Shown here piece by piece: positions 9,742 through 19,538 of a stretch of DNA of 61,531 nt. The stretch's first letter is position 1; each line of letters opens with the position of its first letter. A program made the translations under genes and the position numbers. Origin of the DNA: Lysobacterales bacterium. GTDB taxonomy: Bacteria > Pseudomonadota > Gammaproteobacteria > Xanthomonadales > Rhodanobacteraceae. The notes under the pieces were generated by a model, which had not been told where the DNA came from, ran no database searches, and saw only the letters and a list, made by a program, of their open reading frames with translations. Where the stretch lies: contig JAFKMZ010000017.1 in assembly GCA_017305055.1 (NCBI GenBank), positions 1-61,531 of the forward strand, read 5' to 3'.

Positions 9742-9773
9742 ATGCTAAACCCTTGACCATGGTCAAGAGTCAA
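9742..9773 (-). promoter_or_regulatory. MerR-type promoter and operator of the regulator/copper ATPase operon
   Basis: On the minus strand a -35 box TTGACT (9768-9773) and a -10 box TTAGCA (9743-9748) or TAGCAT (9742-9747) are separated by 19 or 20 bases. The spacer holds a perfect 16-base palindrome, CTTGACCATGGTCAAG (9752-9767). An over-long spacer filled by a dyad is the hallmark of MerR-regulated promoters. The coding start at 9735 lies only 6-8 bases beyond the -10 box. Confidence 0.82.
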
Positions 9774-9908
9774 GCATTGCTTTCAGGTCCATCATGGAGC
9801 GCCCCATCCGCCCGTCACACACCCAGCCGGGCACTGGCGGCGACAACCGGCTGCTATAGAATCCACCGACCCCGCCCAAACCGCCGTGAACCGCCACCAG
9901 GAGCAACC

Positions 9909-10454
9909 ATGGTCATCACCGCGCCGGCCCGCTATACACGCACCGCAATCGTCCTGCACTGGCTCATTTTCCTGCTGCTGATCGTGCAGTTCATCGTCGG
10001 CTGGAGCATGCCGCATATCGGCCGCAACACACCGGTGACCACGCTGATCAGCGTGCACTTCTCGCTCGGCGTGTTGATCCTGGCGCTGATCGTCGTCCGC
10101 CTGGCCTGGCGCCTGACCCATGCCGCCCCGCCGCAGGACGCCAGCGTCCCGCGCTGGCAGGCGAACCTGGCGCAGGTCGTCCAATGGCTCCTGTACCTGC
10201 TGCTGCTCGTGGTGCCGCTGCTGGGCTGGCTCAACGCTTCGTATCGCGGCATGCCGATCACGTTCTTCGAGATGTTCCCGGTGCCACCGTTGCTCGCCAC
10301 CCACGCAGCCGGATGGAGCTGGACTGGCGACATCCACATCGCGGTCGCCGAATACGGCATTCTGGTCCTGGCGGGTCTGCACATTGCCGCCGCGCTGTAC
10401 CACCATTTCATCCGCCACGACCGGGTGCTGCAGCGCATGTTGCCGGGTGCCTGA
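9909..10454 (+). CDS. cytochrome b561
   Basis: A 181-residue integral membrane diheme cytochrome b of the CybB type, which passes electrons from the quinol pool, for example to oxygen or superoxide. Four hydrophobic segments are visible (about residues 14-33, 45-65, 85-105 and 140-165). Candidate heme-ligating histidines are in VLHW, ISVHFSLG, DIHIA and LHIAAALYHHF. The ATG at 9909 follows AGGAG with good spacing. The gene diverges from the MerR/copper ATPase operon. Confidence 0.88.
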   Translation: MVITAPARYTRTAIVLHWLIFLLLIVQFIVGWSMPHIGRNTPVTTLISVHFSLGVLILALIVVRLAWRLTHAAPPQDASVPRWQANLAQVVQWLLYLLLLVVPLLGWLNASYRGMPITFFEMFPVPPLLATHAAGWSWTGDIHIAVAEYGILVLAGLHIAAALYHHFIRHDRVLQRMLPGA

Positions 10455-10485
10455 AGCCGCCGCGACGTCAGGTGCCCAGTCAGCG

Positions 10486-11880
10486 CTAGCCGGCCTTGGC
10501 CGGCACCTTGCCAAACAGCGCATTCAGCCCTTCGGCCATGGTGGGATGCGCCAGGATCGCGTCGCGCAGCGCGGTGTAGGGAAGCTTGGCAGCCATGGCC
10601 GTCTGCACCACGGCCATGACCTCGCCGGCTTCGGCACCGAGCATGCCGAAGCCGGCGATCCGGTCGTCGTCATCCACCAGCGCCTTCATGAAACCGGCGG
10701 TTTGGGACGTCGTGCGCGTGCGCAGCACGGCCTTCGCCGGCAGCTTCGCCACGCGCACCGCGACACCCGCGGCACGCGCCTGGGCTTCGTCCAGTCCAAC
10801 CCTGGCCAGCGGCGGATCGATGAACATGCAATACGGCACCATGCGTCCCGTGGTGGATCGCTGGCCACCCGCCAGGTTGTCGCGGATCACGCGGAAGTCA
10901 TCGAGCGACATGTGGGTGAACTGCGGGCTACCCGCGCACTCGCCGATGGCCCAGGTATCGGCGGCGGTGGTCTCCAGCCGGTCGTTGACCCGGATATAGC
11001 CGCGCTCGTCGAGCTCGATGCCGGCGGCCTCGAGACCGATGCCCTGCGTGTTGGGCGTACGCCCGGCGGCGACCAGCAGATCACTGCCATCGACCATGCG
11101 CTGGCCAACGGCAGTGCGTACCTGCACGTCCACCTGCCTGCCCGATAGCCCGCCCACCCGCTCGACCTCGGCGGACAGCAGCACGTCCACCTGTTCCGCC
11201 TGCAGTACGCGCTGGATCTCGTCGGACACATCCGGATCCTCGCGCGCAGCCAGGCGCGGGCCGCGCTCGATGACGGTCACCCGGCTGCCAAAGCGCCGAT
11301 ACGCCTGGGCGAACTCAAGACCCACGTAGCCACCCCCGAGCACGATCAAATGCTGCGGGACCCGGTCGAGTTCCAGCAGCTCGATGTTCGTCAGCGGCTT
11401 GGCCTCGGCCAGCCCGGCGACGGGCGGCACACTGGCTTGGGTGCCGAGATTGAGAAACAGCTTGCCGGCGACCAGCGTGCGCGTGCCGCCGTCGTTCAAA
11501 GCCACCTCGACCGTCAGCGGCGCGACGAGGTGCGCAGTGCCCATGATGAGTTCCGCGCCACTTTCCCGGTAGCGGTCGCGATGGAAGGCGACCAGCCCCT
11601 CGACCATGTCCCGCTTGCGTTGCAGGACCTTGCCCATGTCCACGGTGACGGGGCCCGCGGTCACTCCGTACGCCGCGGCGCCAGCCACGGTGTGGGCGAC
11701 ACCGGCGCTCCAGATCTCGTTCTTGCTGGGGAGACAGTTGATGTTGGGGCAGGAACCGCCGATCCAGCGGCGTTCGACCACGGCCACCTTCTGGCCTGCC
11801 TCGGCCAGGTGCCAGGCGAGGTACTTGCCACCCTCGCCACTGCCAACCACCACGGCATCGTACGATTCGGCTTGGGACAT
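10486..11880 (-). CDS. pyridine nucleotide-disulfide oxidoreductase (dihydrolipoamide dehydrogenase/mercuric reductase-like)
   Basis: A 464-residue class I flavoprotein disulfide reductase. It shows an FAD-binding GSGEGGKYLA motif at the N-terminus, a redox-active pair in GGSCPNINCLPSK (C-x4-C, about residues 42-47), an NAD(P)-binding GGGYVGLE motif in the middle and the C-terminal dimerisation domain ending with the catalytic His in AHPTMAEGLN. There are no N-terminal HMA domain and no C-terminal cysteine pair, so mercury reduction is unlikely. No 2-oxoacid dehydrogenase genes are nearby, so the partner is unknown. The ATG at 11880 matches the family start; 31 upstream in-frame codons are ignored. 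Confidence 0.88.
   Translation of the reverse strand: MSQAESYDAVVVGSGEGGKYLAWHLAEAGQKVAVVERRWIGGSCPNINCLPSKNEIWSAGVAHTVAGAAAYGVTAGPVTVDMGKVLQRKRDMVEGLVAFHRDRYRESGAELIMGTAHLVAPLTVEVALNDGGTRTLVAGKLFLNLGTQASVPPVAGLAEAKPLTNIELLELDRVPQHLIVLGGGYVGLEFAQAYRRFGSRVTVIERGPRLAAREDPDVSDEIQRVLQAEQVDVLLSAEVERVGGLSGRQVDVQVRTAVGQRMVDGSDLLVAAGRTPNTQGIGLEAAGIELDERGYIRVNDRLETTAADTWAIGECAGSPQFTHMSLDDFRVIRDNLAGGQRSTTGRMVPYCMFIDPPLARVGLDEAQARAAGVAVRVAKLPAKAVLRTRTTSQTAGFMKALVDDDDRIAGFGMLGAEAGEVMAVVQTAMAAKLPYTALRDAILAHPTMAEGLNALFGKVPAKAG
10490..10505. terminator. GC-rich hairpin between convergent genes
   Basis: GCCGGCC-TT-GGCCGGC forms a perfect 7-base-pair stem that overlaps the last codons of the disulfide oxidoreductase and lies 36 bases beyond the cytochrome b561 stop. 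It sits where convergent transcripts would end. There is no T-tract and the loop is only two bases, so the call is tentative. Confidence 0.3.
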
Positions 11881-12085
11881 GACGGACTCCGTTGCAGGCG
11901 GCGAAGGGGACAGGTGGACGGATCGTGGTGGCTCGGACGTCGCTTGGCACCGGGCACGCGCCACCGATGCCACCGGTCACCACTATCACTTCCGCACGTC
12001 AACGGGAAGTCACGGGCCTTGCCTGCACCGGGGTGCGCGGACGGCGCCGGAAGGGAACTCCCGGGTGGACAGGCCACCGGTCAGC

Positions 12086-12979
12086 TCAGCCGCGGTACCT
12101 CAGCGCGTCGATGACCAACGCCAATGCCGGCGCCACTTGCCGGCGGCTGGTGTAGTAAAGATGCAACCCCGGCAACCGTGGCCACCAGTCCTTGAGCACC
12201 GGCACCAGGCGACCGGCATCGAAGTCGGGCTGCACGATGTCGAGCGGCAGGTAGGCGAGCCCCTGGCCGTCGAGCGCGGCCTGTCGCATCAGGAAGCTGT
12301 TGTTGAACACGGTCTGGCCACGGACGCGCACCGCCGTGGCCTTGCCTTTGCGTTCGAAATCCCAGGCATACAGGCCGCCCAGCGTAGGCAGGCGCAGGTT
12401 GATGCAGTCGTGGCCGGTCAGATCCCGGGGCGCTGTCGGCGGCGTCTTGCTGTCGAGGTATTGCGGCGCCCCCACCACCGCCATGCGCAGGTCCGGACCG
12501 ATGCGCACCGCGATCATGTCCTTGTCCACCACATCGCCGTTGCGCACGCCGGCGTCGAAGTGCTGGGCCACGATGTCGGTGAGGCCATAGTCCACGCTCA
12601 ATTCCACCTGGATGTCCGGGAACTGGCCCAGCAGCGTCCGCAGTTTGGGCCACAGCACCGTGGCGATGGCATGGTCGGTGGCGCTGATGCGCACGCTGCC
12701 CGCCGGCCTGTCGGCCAATGAACGCAGGGAGGTCAGTTCCGCGTCCAGATGCCCGAACATGGGCGCGAGCGAGGCGAGCAGACGTGCGCCCGCCTCGGAG
12801 GTGGCGACGCTGCGCGTCGTGCGTGTGAGCAGCCGCACGCCGAGGCGCGCTTCCAGCGCCGTCATCGCGTGGCTCAGGGCCGAGCGCGACATGCCCAGTT
12901 GCGCTGCCGCGCGGGTGAAGCTGCGCGCCTGGGCCACGGCTACGAAAGCGCGCAGATCGTTGAGGTTCTCGGCAGCCAT
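12086..12979 (-). CDS. LysR-family transcriptional regulator
   Basis: A 297-residue LTTR with an N-terminal helix-turn-helix (residues 6-64, including RSFTRAAAQLGMSRSALSHAM) and a periplasmic-binding-protein-like effector domain (about 90-295). It is divergent from the carboxymuconolactone decarboxylase/cupin/AKR/SDR/RibD operon starting at 13056, with a 76-base shared intergenic region. That is the classic LTTR arrangement for controlling the adjacent operon. The inducer is unknown, although similar clusters are often linked to reactive carbonyl or quinone stress. Confidence 0.92.
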   Translation of the reverse strand: MAAENLNDLRAFVAVAQARSFTRAAAQLGMSRSALSHAMTALEARLGVRLLTRTTRSVATSEAGARLLASLAPMFGHLDAELTSLRSLADRPAGSVRISATDHAIATVLWPKLRTLLGQFPDIQVELSVDYGLTDIVAQHFDAGVRNGDVVDKDMIAVRIGPDLRMAVVGAPQYLDSKTPPTAPRDLTGHDCINLRLPTLGGLYAWDFERKGKATAVRVRGQTVFNNSFLMRQAALDGQGLAYLPLDIVQPDFDAGRLVPVLKDWWPRLPGLHLYYTSRRQVAPALALVIDALRYRG

Positions 12980-13055
12980 TGGTGCACCTCACGCACAAGC
13001 TTGTTCTGATTTTCCCATCTTATCAACCAATCGTCCCGTGCCTAGACTTGCGGAC

Positions 13056-13865
13056 ATGGTCTGTCGAGGCATTCGACACTTTGGTGAACGCCGCGTGGCT
13101 GCCCGCTCCCTCGGCATCATCGGGGCGGCGGCACTCGGCGTGTCGCTGGCGTTTGGCGCCGCGGCGCAAACCCAACACGCGAAGGAGTCCGGAAACATGA
13201 CCGCACAACGCACAACGGCCGCCGCCGAAACCTTGAGTGCGCAGCAGCAAGCCATCCTACCCATCGCCGCCTTTGCGGCGGCGGGCGACATGGACAAGCT
13301 CGATACCGCGCTGAACCAAGGGCTCGACGCGGGCCTGAGCATCAGCGACGAGCGTGAAGTGCTGATCCAGTTGTACGCCTACGCCGGCTTTCCACGCAGC
13401 CTGAATGCGCTCACCGAATTGATGAAGGTGGTGGACGCACGCAAGCAGCGCGGCATCCACGACGCACCGGGCCGCGCACCCCGCCACGCCATTCCCACCG
13501 GCGATGCGCTGCTGGCCGCAGGCAAGGCCAACCAGACGAAGCTCGTTGGCCAACCCGTGGCCGGCCCGATCTTCGAGTTCGCGCCGGCCATCGGCGAATA
13601 CCTGCAAAGCCATCTCTTCGGTGCGATCTTCGAGCGCGACAACCTCGGCTGGCAAAGCCGCGAGCTCGCGACCGTCGGCATGTTGTCCGCGATGCCAGGT
13701 GTCGAAGCACAACTGCAGTCGCACATGCACATGAGCATTAACACAGGGCTCACGGCCAAGCAGATGCAACAGGCCGTCGAGGTACTGGATGCGCGGGTCG
13801 GTGCCGACAGCGGACGACGCGCCCGCGAGGCGCTGCGGCGCGCGTTGGCGTCTGCGCAACATTGA
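13056..13865 (+). CDS. carboxymuconolactone decarboxylase-family protein with signal peptide
   Basis: A 269-residue protein. Residues 13-42 form a signal-peptide-like segment (basic n-region, hydrophobic core, AQ-type cleavage near AAAQ). Two AhpD/CMD-like repeats follow. No CxxC redox pair is visible, so peroxidase activity of the AhpD type is not supported. It is first in an operon with cupin, AKR, SDR and RibD-like genes. The start is uncertain. The ATG at 13056 encodes the signal peptide but has no ribosome binding site, and a weak promoter (TTATCA at 13020, TAGACT at 13043) would make it nearly leaderless. The ATG at 13197 has a strong AAGGAG but would give a cytoplasmic protein. Confidence 0.8.
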   Translation: MVCRGIRHFGERRVAARSLGIIGAAALGVSLAFGAAAQTQHAKESGNMTAQRTTAAAETLSAQQQAILPIAAFAAAGDMDKLDTALNQGLDAGLSISDEREVLIQLYAYAGFPRSLNALTELMKVVDARKQRGIHDAPGRAPRHAIPTGDALLAAGKANQTKLVGQPVAGPIFEFAPAIGEYLQSHLFGAIFERDNLGWQSRELATVGMLSAMPGVEAQLQSHMHMSINTGLTAKQMQQAVEVLDARVGADSGRRAREALRRALASAQH

Positions 13866-13897
13866 ACGCCACTTCGAAACACCGCTGCGGAGGCATC

Positions 13898-15165
<1,268 letters not shown>

Positions 15166-15215
15166 TCCGACGCTGCGGCGGCAACTGATCAAGACAAACC
15201 ATGTGGAGAACAAAC

Positions 15216-15956
15216 ATGACCGACAACATCCAAGACAAAGTCGTCGTGATCACCGGCGCATCGAGCGGCCTCGGTGCCGAAACCGCGCGCCACCTGGTCA
15301 AGGCCGGCGCCAGGGTCGCACTTGGTGCGCGTCGTCTCGACCGCCTGCAGGCGCTGGCAAAGGAACTGGGCGAAGCCAACGCCACCGCCTTCCAGGTCGA
15401 CGTGACCGACCGCCAGCAGGTGCAGGCGTTCGTCGACCACGCAGCCAAGACCTTCGGCCGCCTCGACGTGATGATCAACAACGCGGGCCTGATGCCGCTC
15501 GCGCCGCTGGAGATGCTGCGCTTCGACGAATGGAACCAGTGCATCGATGTCAACATCAAGGGCGTGCTGTGGGGCATCGCGGCGGCGCTGCCGCACTTCA
15601 AGGCGCAAAAGAGCGGCCACTTCATCAACGTCTCGTCGGTGGCCGGACACACGATCAGCGCCGGTGGCGCGATCTATTCCGCCACGAAGTATTCGGTGCG
15701 CGTGATCTCCGAGGCGCTGCGCAAGGAGGTCAAGCCCTACGGCATCCGCACCACGGTGCTCTCCCCTGGCGCGGTGGACACCGAACTGCCGGCTTCCGTC
15801 GGCGCACCCGGGGTCAACCAGGCCATCGCCGACTACTACCAGCACAACGCCATCCCCGCCGACAGCTTCGCGCGCTGCGTGCTGTTTGCCATGAGCCAGC
15901 CCGACAACGTGGACATCAACGAGATCCTGTTCCGCCCGACCGTACAGGAGCTTTGA
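15216..15956 (+). CDS. short-chain dehydrogenase/reductase
   Basis: A 246-residue classical SDR. It shows the cofactor motif TGASSGLG (about residue 13), NNAG (about residue 90), the catalytic Ser in INVSSVAG and the YSATK pair (Tyr-x3-Lys, about residue 155). GARRLDR after the second strand suggests NADP preference. The ATG at 15216, preceded by GGAGA, is preferred to the in-frame ATG at 15201. The substrate is unknown. It ends 2 bases before the RibD-like gene, so the two are probably translated together. Confidence 0.92.
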   Translation: MTDNIQDKVVVITGASSGLGAETARHLVKAGARVALGARRLDRLQALAKELGEANATAFQVDVTDRQQVQAFVDHAAKTFGRLDVMINNAGLMPLAPLEMLRFDEWNQCIDVNIKGVLWGIAAALPHFKAQKSGHFINVSSVAGHTISAGGAIYSATKYSVRVISEALRKEVKPYGIRTTVLSPGAVDTELPASVGAPGVNQAIADYYQHNAIPADSFARCVLFAMSQPDNVDINEILFRPTVQEL

Positions 15957-15958
15957 CC

Positions 15959-16723
15959 ATGTCCGACCGCCCCTACATCGTCTGCCACATGCTGACCGCG
16001 CTGGACGGCAAGATCACCGGCCCATTCATGAAGTCGTCGGCGGTCGATGGCGCGTCCGGCGAGTACGAACGCATCAACGCCTCGTATCAACCACAGGCCT
16101 GGCTCTGCGGGCGGGTCACCACCGACGCGAATTTCACCCACTACCGGAAGCCGGCGCTGGACGAAAGCGCCAGCGTGCCCGCAGGCGACTTCGTGGCCGT
16201 CGAAGGCGCGCCCATGCACTACGTCTCGGTCGATCCTTCCGGCAGGCTCGGCTGGGAATCCAACACCCTGCACTATGAGGATCGCCCGCCCGCGCACGTC
16301 GTCGAGGTGCTCACGGAAAGGGCCAGCCCGGCCTACCGTGCCTTCCTGCGCCGTCTGAACATTTCCTACCTCATCGCCGGCAAGGACCAGCTCGACTGCA
16401 AGCTCGCGGCCGAGAAGCTGAAAGACCTGTTCCACATCGAGACGCTGATGCTCTCGGGCGGGGGTTTCATCAACTGGTCGTTCCTGCAGGCGGGCCTGGT
16501 GGATGAACTGAGCCTTGTGCTTGCCCCGGTGGCCGACGGCGAGAACGACACCGTGACCTTGTTCGAGAAATCCAGCTACCTGCCCGACCATGTACCTATG
16601 ACGTTTGCGCTCAAAGCCGTGGAAAAGGGCCAGGGCGACAGCGTCTGGCTGCGCTACGCCGTCAACAACACCCCTGGCCAGGCCGGTAATCCACCGTCTG
16701 CCGTCGGATGCGGGCACCCTTGA
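15959..16723 (+). CDS. RibD C-terminal/dihydrofolate reductase-like protein
   Basis: A 254-residue member of the RibD-C fold (MLTALDGKITG at the N-terminus, LSGGGFINWSFLQAGLVDEL toward the C-terminus). These proteins are NADPH-dependent reductases related to pyrimidine reductase RibD, but stand-alone members beside AKR/SDR genes are not known to make riboflavin. It starts 2 bases after the SDR stop and is the last gene of the LysR-linked operon. Its role is probably reduction of an unidentified small molecule. Confidence 0.85.
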   Translation: MSDRPYIVCHMLTALDGKITGPFMKSSAVDGASGEYERINASYQPQAWLCGRVTTDANFTHYRKPALDESASVPAGDFVAVEGAPMHYVSVDPSGRLGWESNTLHYEDRPPAHVVEVLTERASPAYRAFLRRLNISYLIAGKDQLDCKLAAEKLKDLFHIETLMLSGGGFINWSFLQAGLVDELSLVLAPVADGENDTVTLFEKSSYLPDHVPMTFALKAVEKGQGDSVWLRYAVNNTPGQAGNPPSAVGCGHP

Positions 16724-16825
16724 ACACCCACCCGCACCAGCGCCACTGGCCGCCTGTCGGGTGACCTGAGGGTCGGGTACGATGTCCCGGCCCGGGTGCT
16801 CCCCCTTCCACTGCAGGAGGCCGAC

Positions 16826-18031
16826 GTGTCCACGAGCCCTGAACGCACGGAAATGAAGACGTTCTCCTGGTTTGTCTTTGGCCTGATGTCCTCCGTGACC
16901 TTCGTCGGCATTCTTTCGGAGCTGGTCCCGTCTGGCATCCTGCCGCAGCTGAGCGAGGGACTCGGCATTGCCGACACCCAGGTCGGCTTCCTGGTCGGTG
17001 TCTACGCGCTGGCCTCCGCCGTATGTGCCATTCCACTCGTCAGCGCGACCTTGGCGGTCAATCGCAAGAAGCTGCTGTTGGCGCTGCTGATCGGCTTCGC
17101 GCTGTCCAATATCGTCGTCGCCCTTTCCTCGTCCTATCCGGTCATCGTTGCCTGCCGCATTCTCGGCGGCATTTGTGCGGGCGTGATGTGGCCAATGATC
17201 GCGGCGTACGGTACGCGGCTGGTACCGGAAGACATGCAGGGCAAGGCCATCACGGTGATCATGGCGGGCAATACCCTCGGTATCAGCATCGGCATGCCCG
17301 CGATGACCACGATCGGCGTCAGTTTCGGCTGGCGCGCCGAGTTCATGGTCCTCGGCCTGCTCGTAGCGACCATCGCCGTGGTGTCACATTTTTTCCTGCC
17401 ATCGGTTGAAGGCGCAAGACTGAGCAAGAGCAACTCGCCGTTGGCGGCACTTCGGAACCCCGGAATCCTGATCGTCCTGTTGTTGACCTTCCTGACGGTC
17501 ACGGCGCACTACAGCATCTACACCTACATCACCCTGCTGGTGGAGAAGATCCAATTCCCCGGCGGTATCGGCGTGGCGCTGCTGTTCTTCGGCGCCGGCT
17601 CGATTCTCTCGGTGTTCGGATCGGCGAGGTATGTTGACGCCCACCTGCGCGGCCTGATCGTGTCCATGCTGGTCACTGGTGTGGTCGCGATGGCCCTGTT
17701 CCTGGCTTTCGCGGGCACACCCGGCGTCTCACACGTCGCGTTCTTCCTGTGGGGCGTGGCGTTCGGCCCGCTCGTATCGATGTATCAGGCCGCCGTCAGC
17801 AAGATGGTGGACGAAGCCAAGGACGTTGCCACCTCCGTGCAGTCAAGCGTCTTCAACTTCTCAATCATGATCGCCACCTGGGTTGGCGGCCTGTTGTTGA
17901 CGTATTTCCCGACCTCCGGCGTCAAGGGCATTGTCTACCTGGCGCTGGCCTGTTTCGTCGCGGCCATCGTCGTCGCGCTCGTGGTGTCACGCACCATGCG
18001 CGCTTCCCCACCGGTGGTGGGCAATCCATGA
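16826..18031 (+). CDS. MFS transporter, probable nucleobase or related compound carrier
   Basis: A 401-residue permease with 12 predicted membrane segments and an MFS loop of the type R-K-K between helices 2 and 3. The GTG start at 16826 is well supported by AGGAGG seven bases upstream. It resembles the AraJ/NepI (purine ribonucleoside exporter) branch. Its stop overlaps an ATG at 18028, and the CodA-like gene starts 11 bases later. It therefore probably moves the substrate or product of that deaminase; direction cannot be told from sequence. Confidence 0.87.
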   Translation: MSTSPERTEMKTFSWFVFGLMSSVTFVGILSELVPSGILPQLSEGLGIADTQVGFLVGVYALASAVCAIPLVSATLAVNRKKLLLALLIGFALSNIVVALSSSYPVIVACRILGGICAGVMWPMIAAYGTRLVPEDMQGKAITVIMAGNTLGISIGMPAMTTIGVSFGWRAEFMVLGLLVATIAVVSHFFLPSVEGARLSKSNSPLAALRNPGILIVLLLTFLTVTAHYSIYTYITLLVEKIQFPGGIGVALLFFGAGSILSVFGSARYVDAHLRGLIVSMLVTGVVAMALFLAFAGTPGVSHVAFFLWGVAFGPLVSMYQAAVSKMVDEAKDVATSVQSSVFNFSIMIATWVGGLLLTYFPTSGVKGIVYLALACFVAAIVVALVVSRTMRASPPVVGNP

Positions 18032-18042
18032 AGGAGATCGCC

Positions 18043-19302
18043 ATGAAGAAGTTCACCAACGCCCGCATCTATCGCCAGCACGACCAAGTCAGCGAAATAC
18101 TGGTAGAGAACGGGGCCATCAAGGAGATTGGCAAGGATCTGTCCAAGGCGGATGAGGAAATCGACCTCAAGGGCCGGCTGGTCGTGCCACCCTACGTCGA
18201 TGCCCATCTGCATCTCGACTACGTGTACACCGGTCGCACCACGGGCGCCACGAACACGAGCGGCACACTGTTCGAAGGCATCGCCCGCTGGCACGACGTC
18301 AAGAAAACCCAGACCTTCGAAGACGCCCGGACACGTGCACTCAAGGGCATCCGGGAAGAGGTGTCCAGGGGTGTGCAGTTCATCCGCACCCATATCGACG
18401 TGGATGACCCCAAGCTGACTGGTCTGAAGGCGATGCTCGAGATCCGTGAGCAGCTCAAGGACAACGTCACCATCCAGATCGTGGCGTTCCCGCAGGAGGG
18501 CATGTACGCGTACAAGGGTGGCGATGCGATGGTCGAGGAAGCGCTGAAGATGGGCGCGGACTGCGTCGGCGCCATTCCGCATTTCGAATGGGCCCGCGAG
18601 ATCGGGGAGAAGTCCATCCACCGCACCGTGGAGCTGGCGGTCAAGCACGACAAGCTGATCGACGTGCACTGCGACGAAACCGACGACGTGATGAGCCGCT
18701 TCGTCCAGTTGCTCAATGCGCTCGCGATGGCCGAAGGCATCGGTACGCGCACCACCGCCAGCCACACCTGCTCCTTCGGCTCGGCGGACAATGCCTACGC
18801 CTTCCGCATGATGGGACTGTTCCAGCAATCAGGCTTGAACTTCATCTCCCTGCCCACCGAGAACGCCTACCTGCAGGGTCGTCAGGACAGCTATCCCAAG
18901 CGCCGTGGCCTGACCAGGGTGAAGGAGCTGTGGGAAGGCGGCGTCAACGTCTGCTTCGGCCAGGACTCGATCAACGACCCCTGGTACCCGGCCGGCAACG
19001 GCAACCTGATGAACATCCTGGACAACGGCATCCACCTGGCGCAGACCATGTCATTCGGGGAGCTGGACCGTTGCCTGGATCTGATCACCTACAACGGCGC
19101 CAAAACGCTGAATGTGGAGGATCAGTACGGTATCGAAGCGGGCAAGCCCGCCAATTTCCTGGTGCTGGACGCCGACAGCCCGTTCGAGGCGGTGCGCCAG
19201 CGTGCCGATGTGCTTGCCTCAATCCGCAACGGTGAGTACCTGTTCAAGCGCCCCGAGCCGCGCTACGAGGTCGAGCTGGACGTCTTCCGCAAGACGCGGT
19301 GA
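18043..19302 (+). CDS. codA: cytosine deaminase-like amidohydrolase (CodA family)
   Basis: A 419-residue metal-dependent deaminase, colinear with E. coli CodA. Metal ligands are visible at HLH (55, 57), HCDE (209, with Glu212), SHT (241) and D308. The substrate-binding Gln (about 151, AFPQEG) and Trp314 (DPWYP) are kept. The residue after the catalytic Asp, an Asp (314) in E. coli, is Ser309 here, and the preceding His is Gln. Changes at that site are known to alter specificity in E. coli CodA, so the substrate may be isocytosine, creatinine or another cyclic amidine rather than cytosine. The start at 18043 follows AAGGAG with 6-base spacing. It is coupled to the MFS gene upstream. Confidence 0.85.
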   Translation: MKKFTNARIYRQHDQVSEILVENGAIKEIGKDLSKADEEIDLKGRLVVPPYVDAHLHLDYVYTGRTTGATNTSGTLFEGIARWHDVKKTQTFEDARTRALKGIREEVSRGVQFIRTHIDVDDPKLTGLKAMLEIREQLKDNVTIQIVAFPQEGMYAYKGGDAMVEEALKMGADCVGAIPHFEWAREIGEKSIHRTVELAVKHDKLIDVHCDETDDVMSRFVQLLNALAMAEGIGTRTTASHTCSFGSADNAYAFRMMGLFQQSGLNFISLPTENAYLQGRQDSYPKRRGLTRVKELWEGGVNVCFGQDSINDPWYPAGNGNLMNILDNGIHLAQTMSFGELDRCLDLITYNGAKTLNVEDQYGIEAGKPANFLVLDADSPFEAVRQRADVLASIRNGEYLFKRPEPRYEVELDVFRKTR

Positions 19303-19322
19303 GAACGGGATCAGCCCCCTCC

Positions 19323-19532
19323 CCGCGTACCAATGGCAAGGCCGAACGACCTGTGCAGACCAGCCTGCGCGGGTGGGCTTGTGCCCGCTCCCATGCCAGT
19401 TCCCAGCAACATGCCGGCGCCTTCAGCGGGTGGCTGCAGCACTACCATTGGCACCGACCCCATGCCAGTCTCGGCTTTCGTCCCCCCATTTCCCGCGTCC
19501 CACTGGACAACGTATTGGGTTTACACGCCTAG
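19323..19532 (+). pseudogene. IS481-family transposase C-terminal remnant
   Basis: About 70 codons translate to the typical end of an IS481 transposase: PRTNGKAER, QTSLRGWA, HYHWHRPHASLG, PPISR and LDNVLGLH. The catalytic DDE core and the 5' part are missing. The remnant begins about 20 bases after the deaminase stop, so the deaminase gene itself appears complete. No terminal inverted repeats could be identified. It is a dead relic of an insertion sequence. Confidence 0.85.
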
Positions 19533-19538
19533 GCAGCC

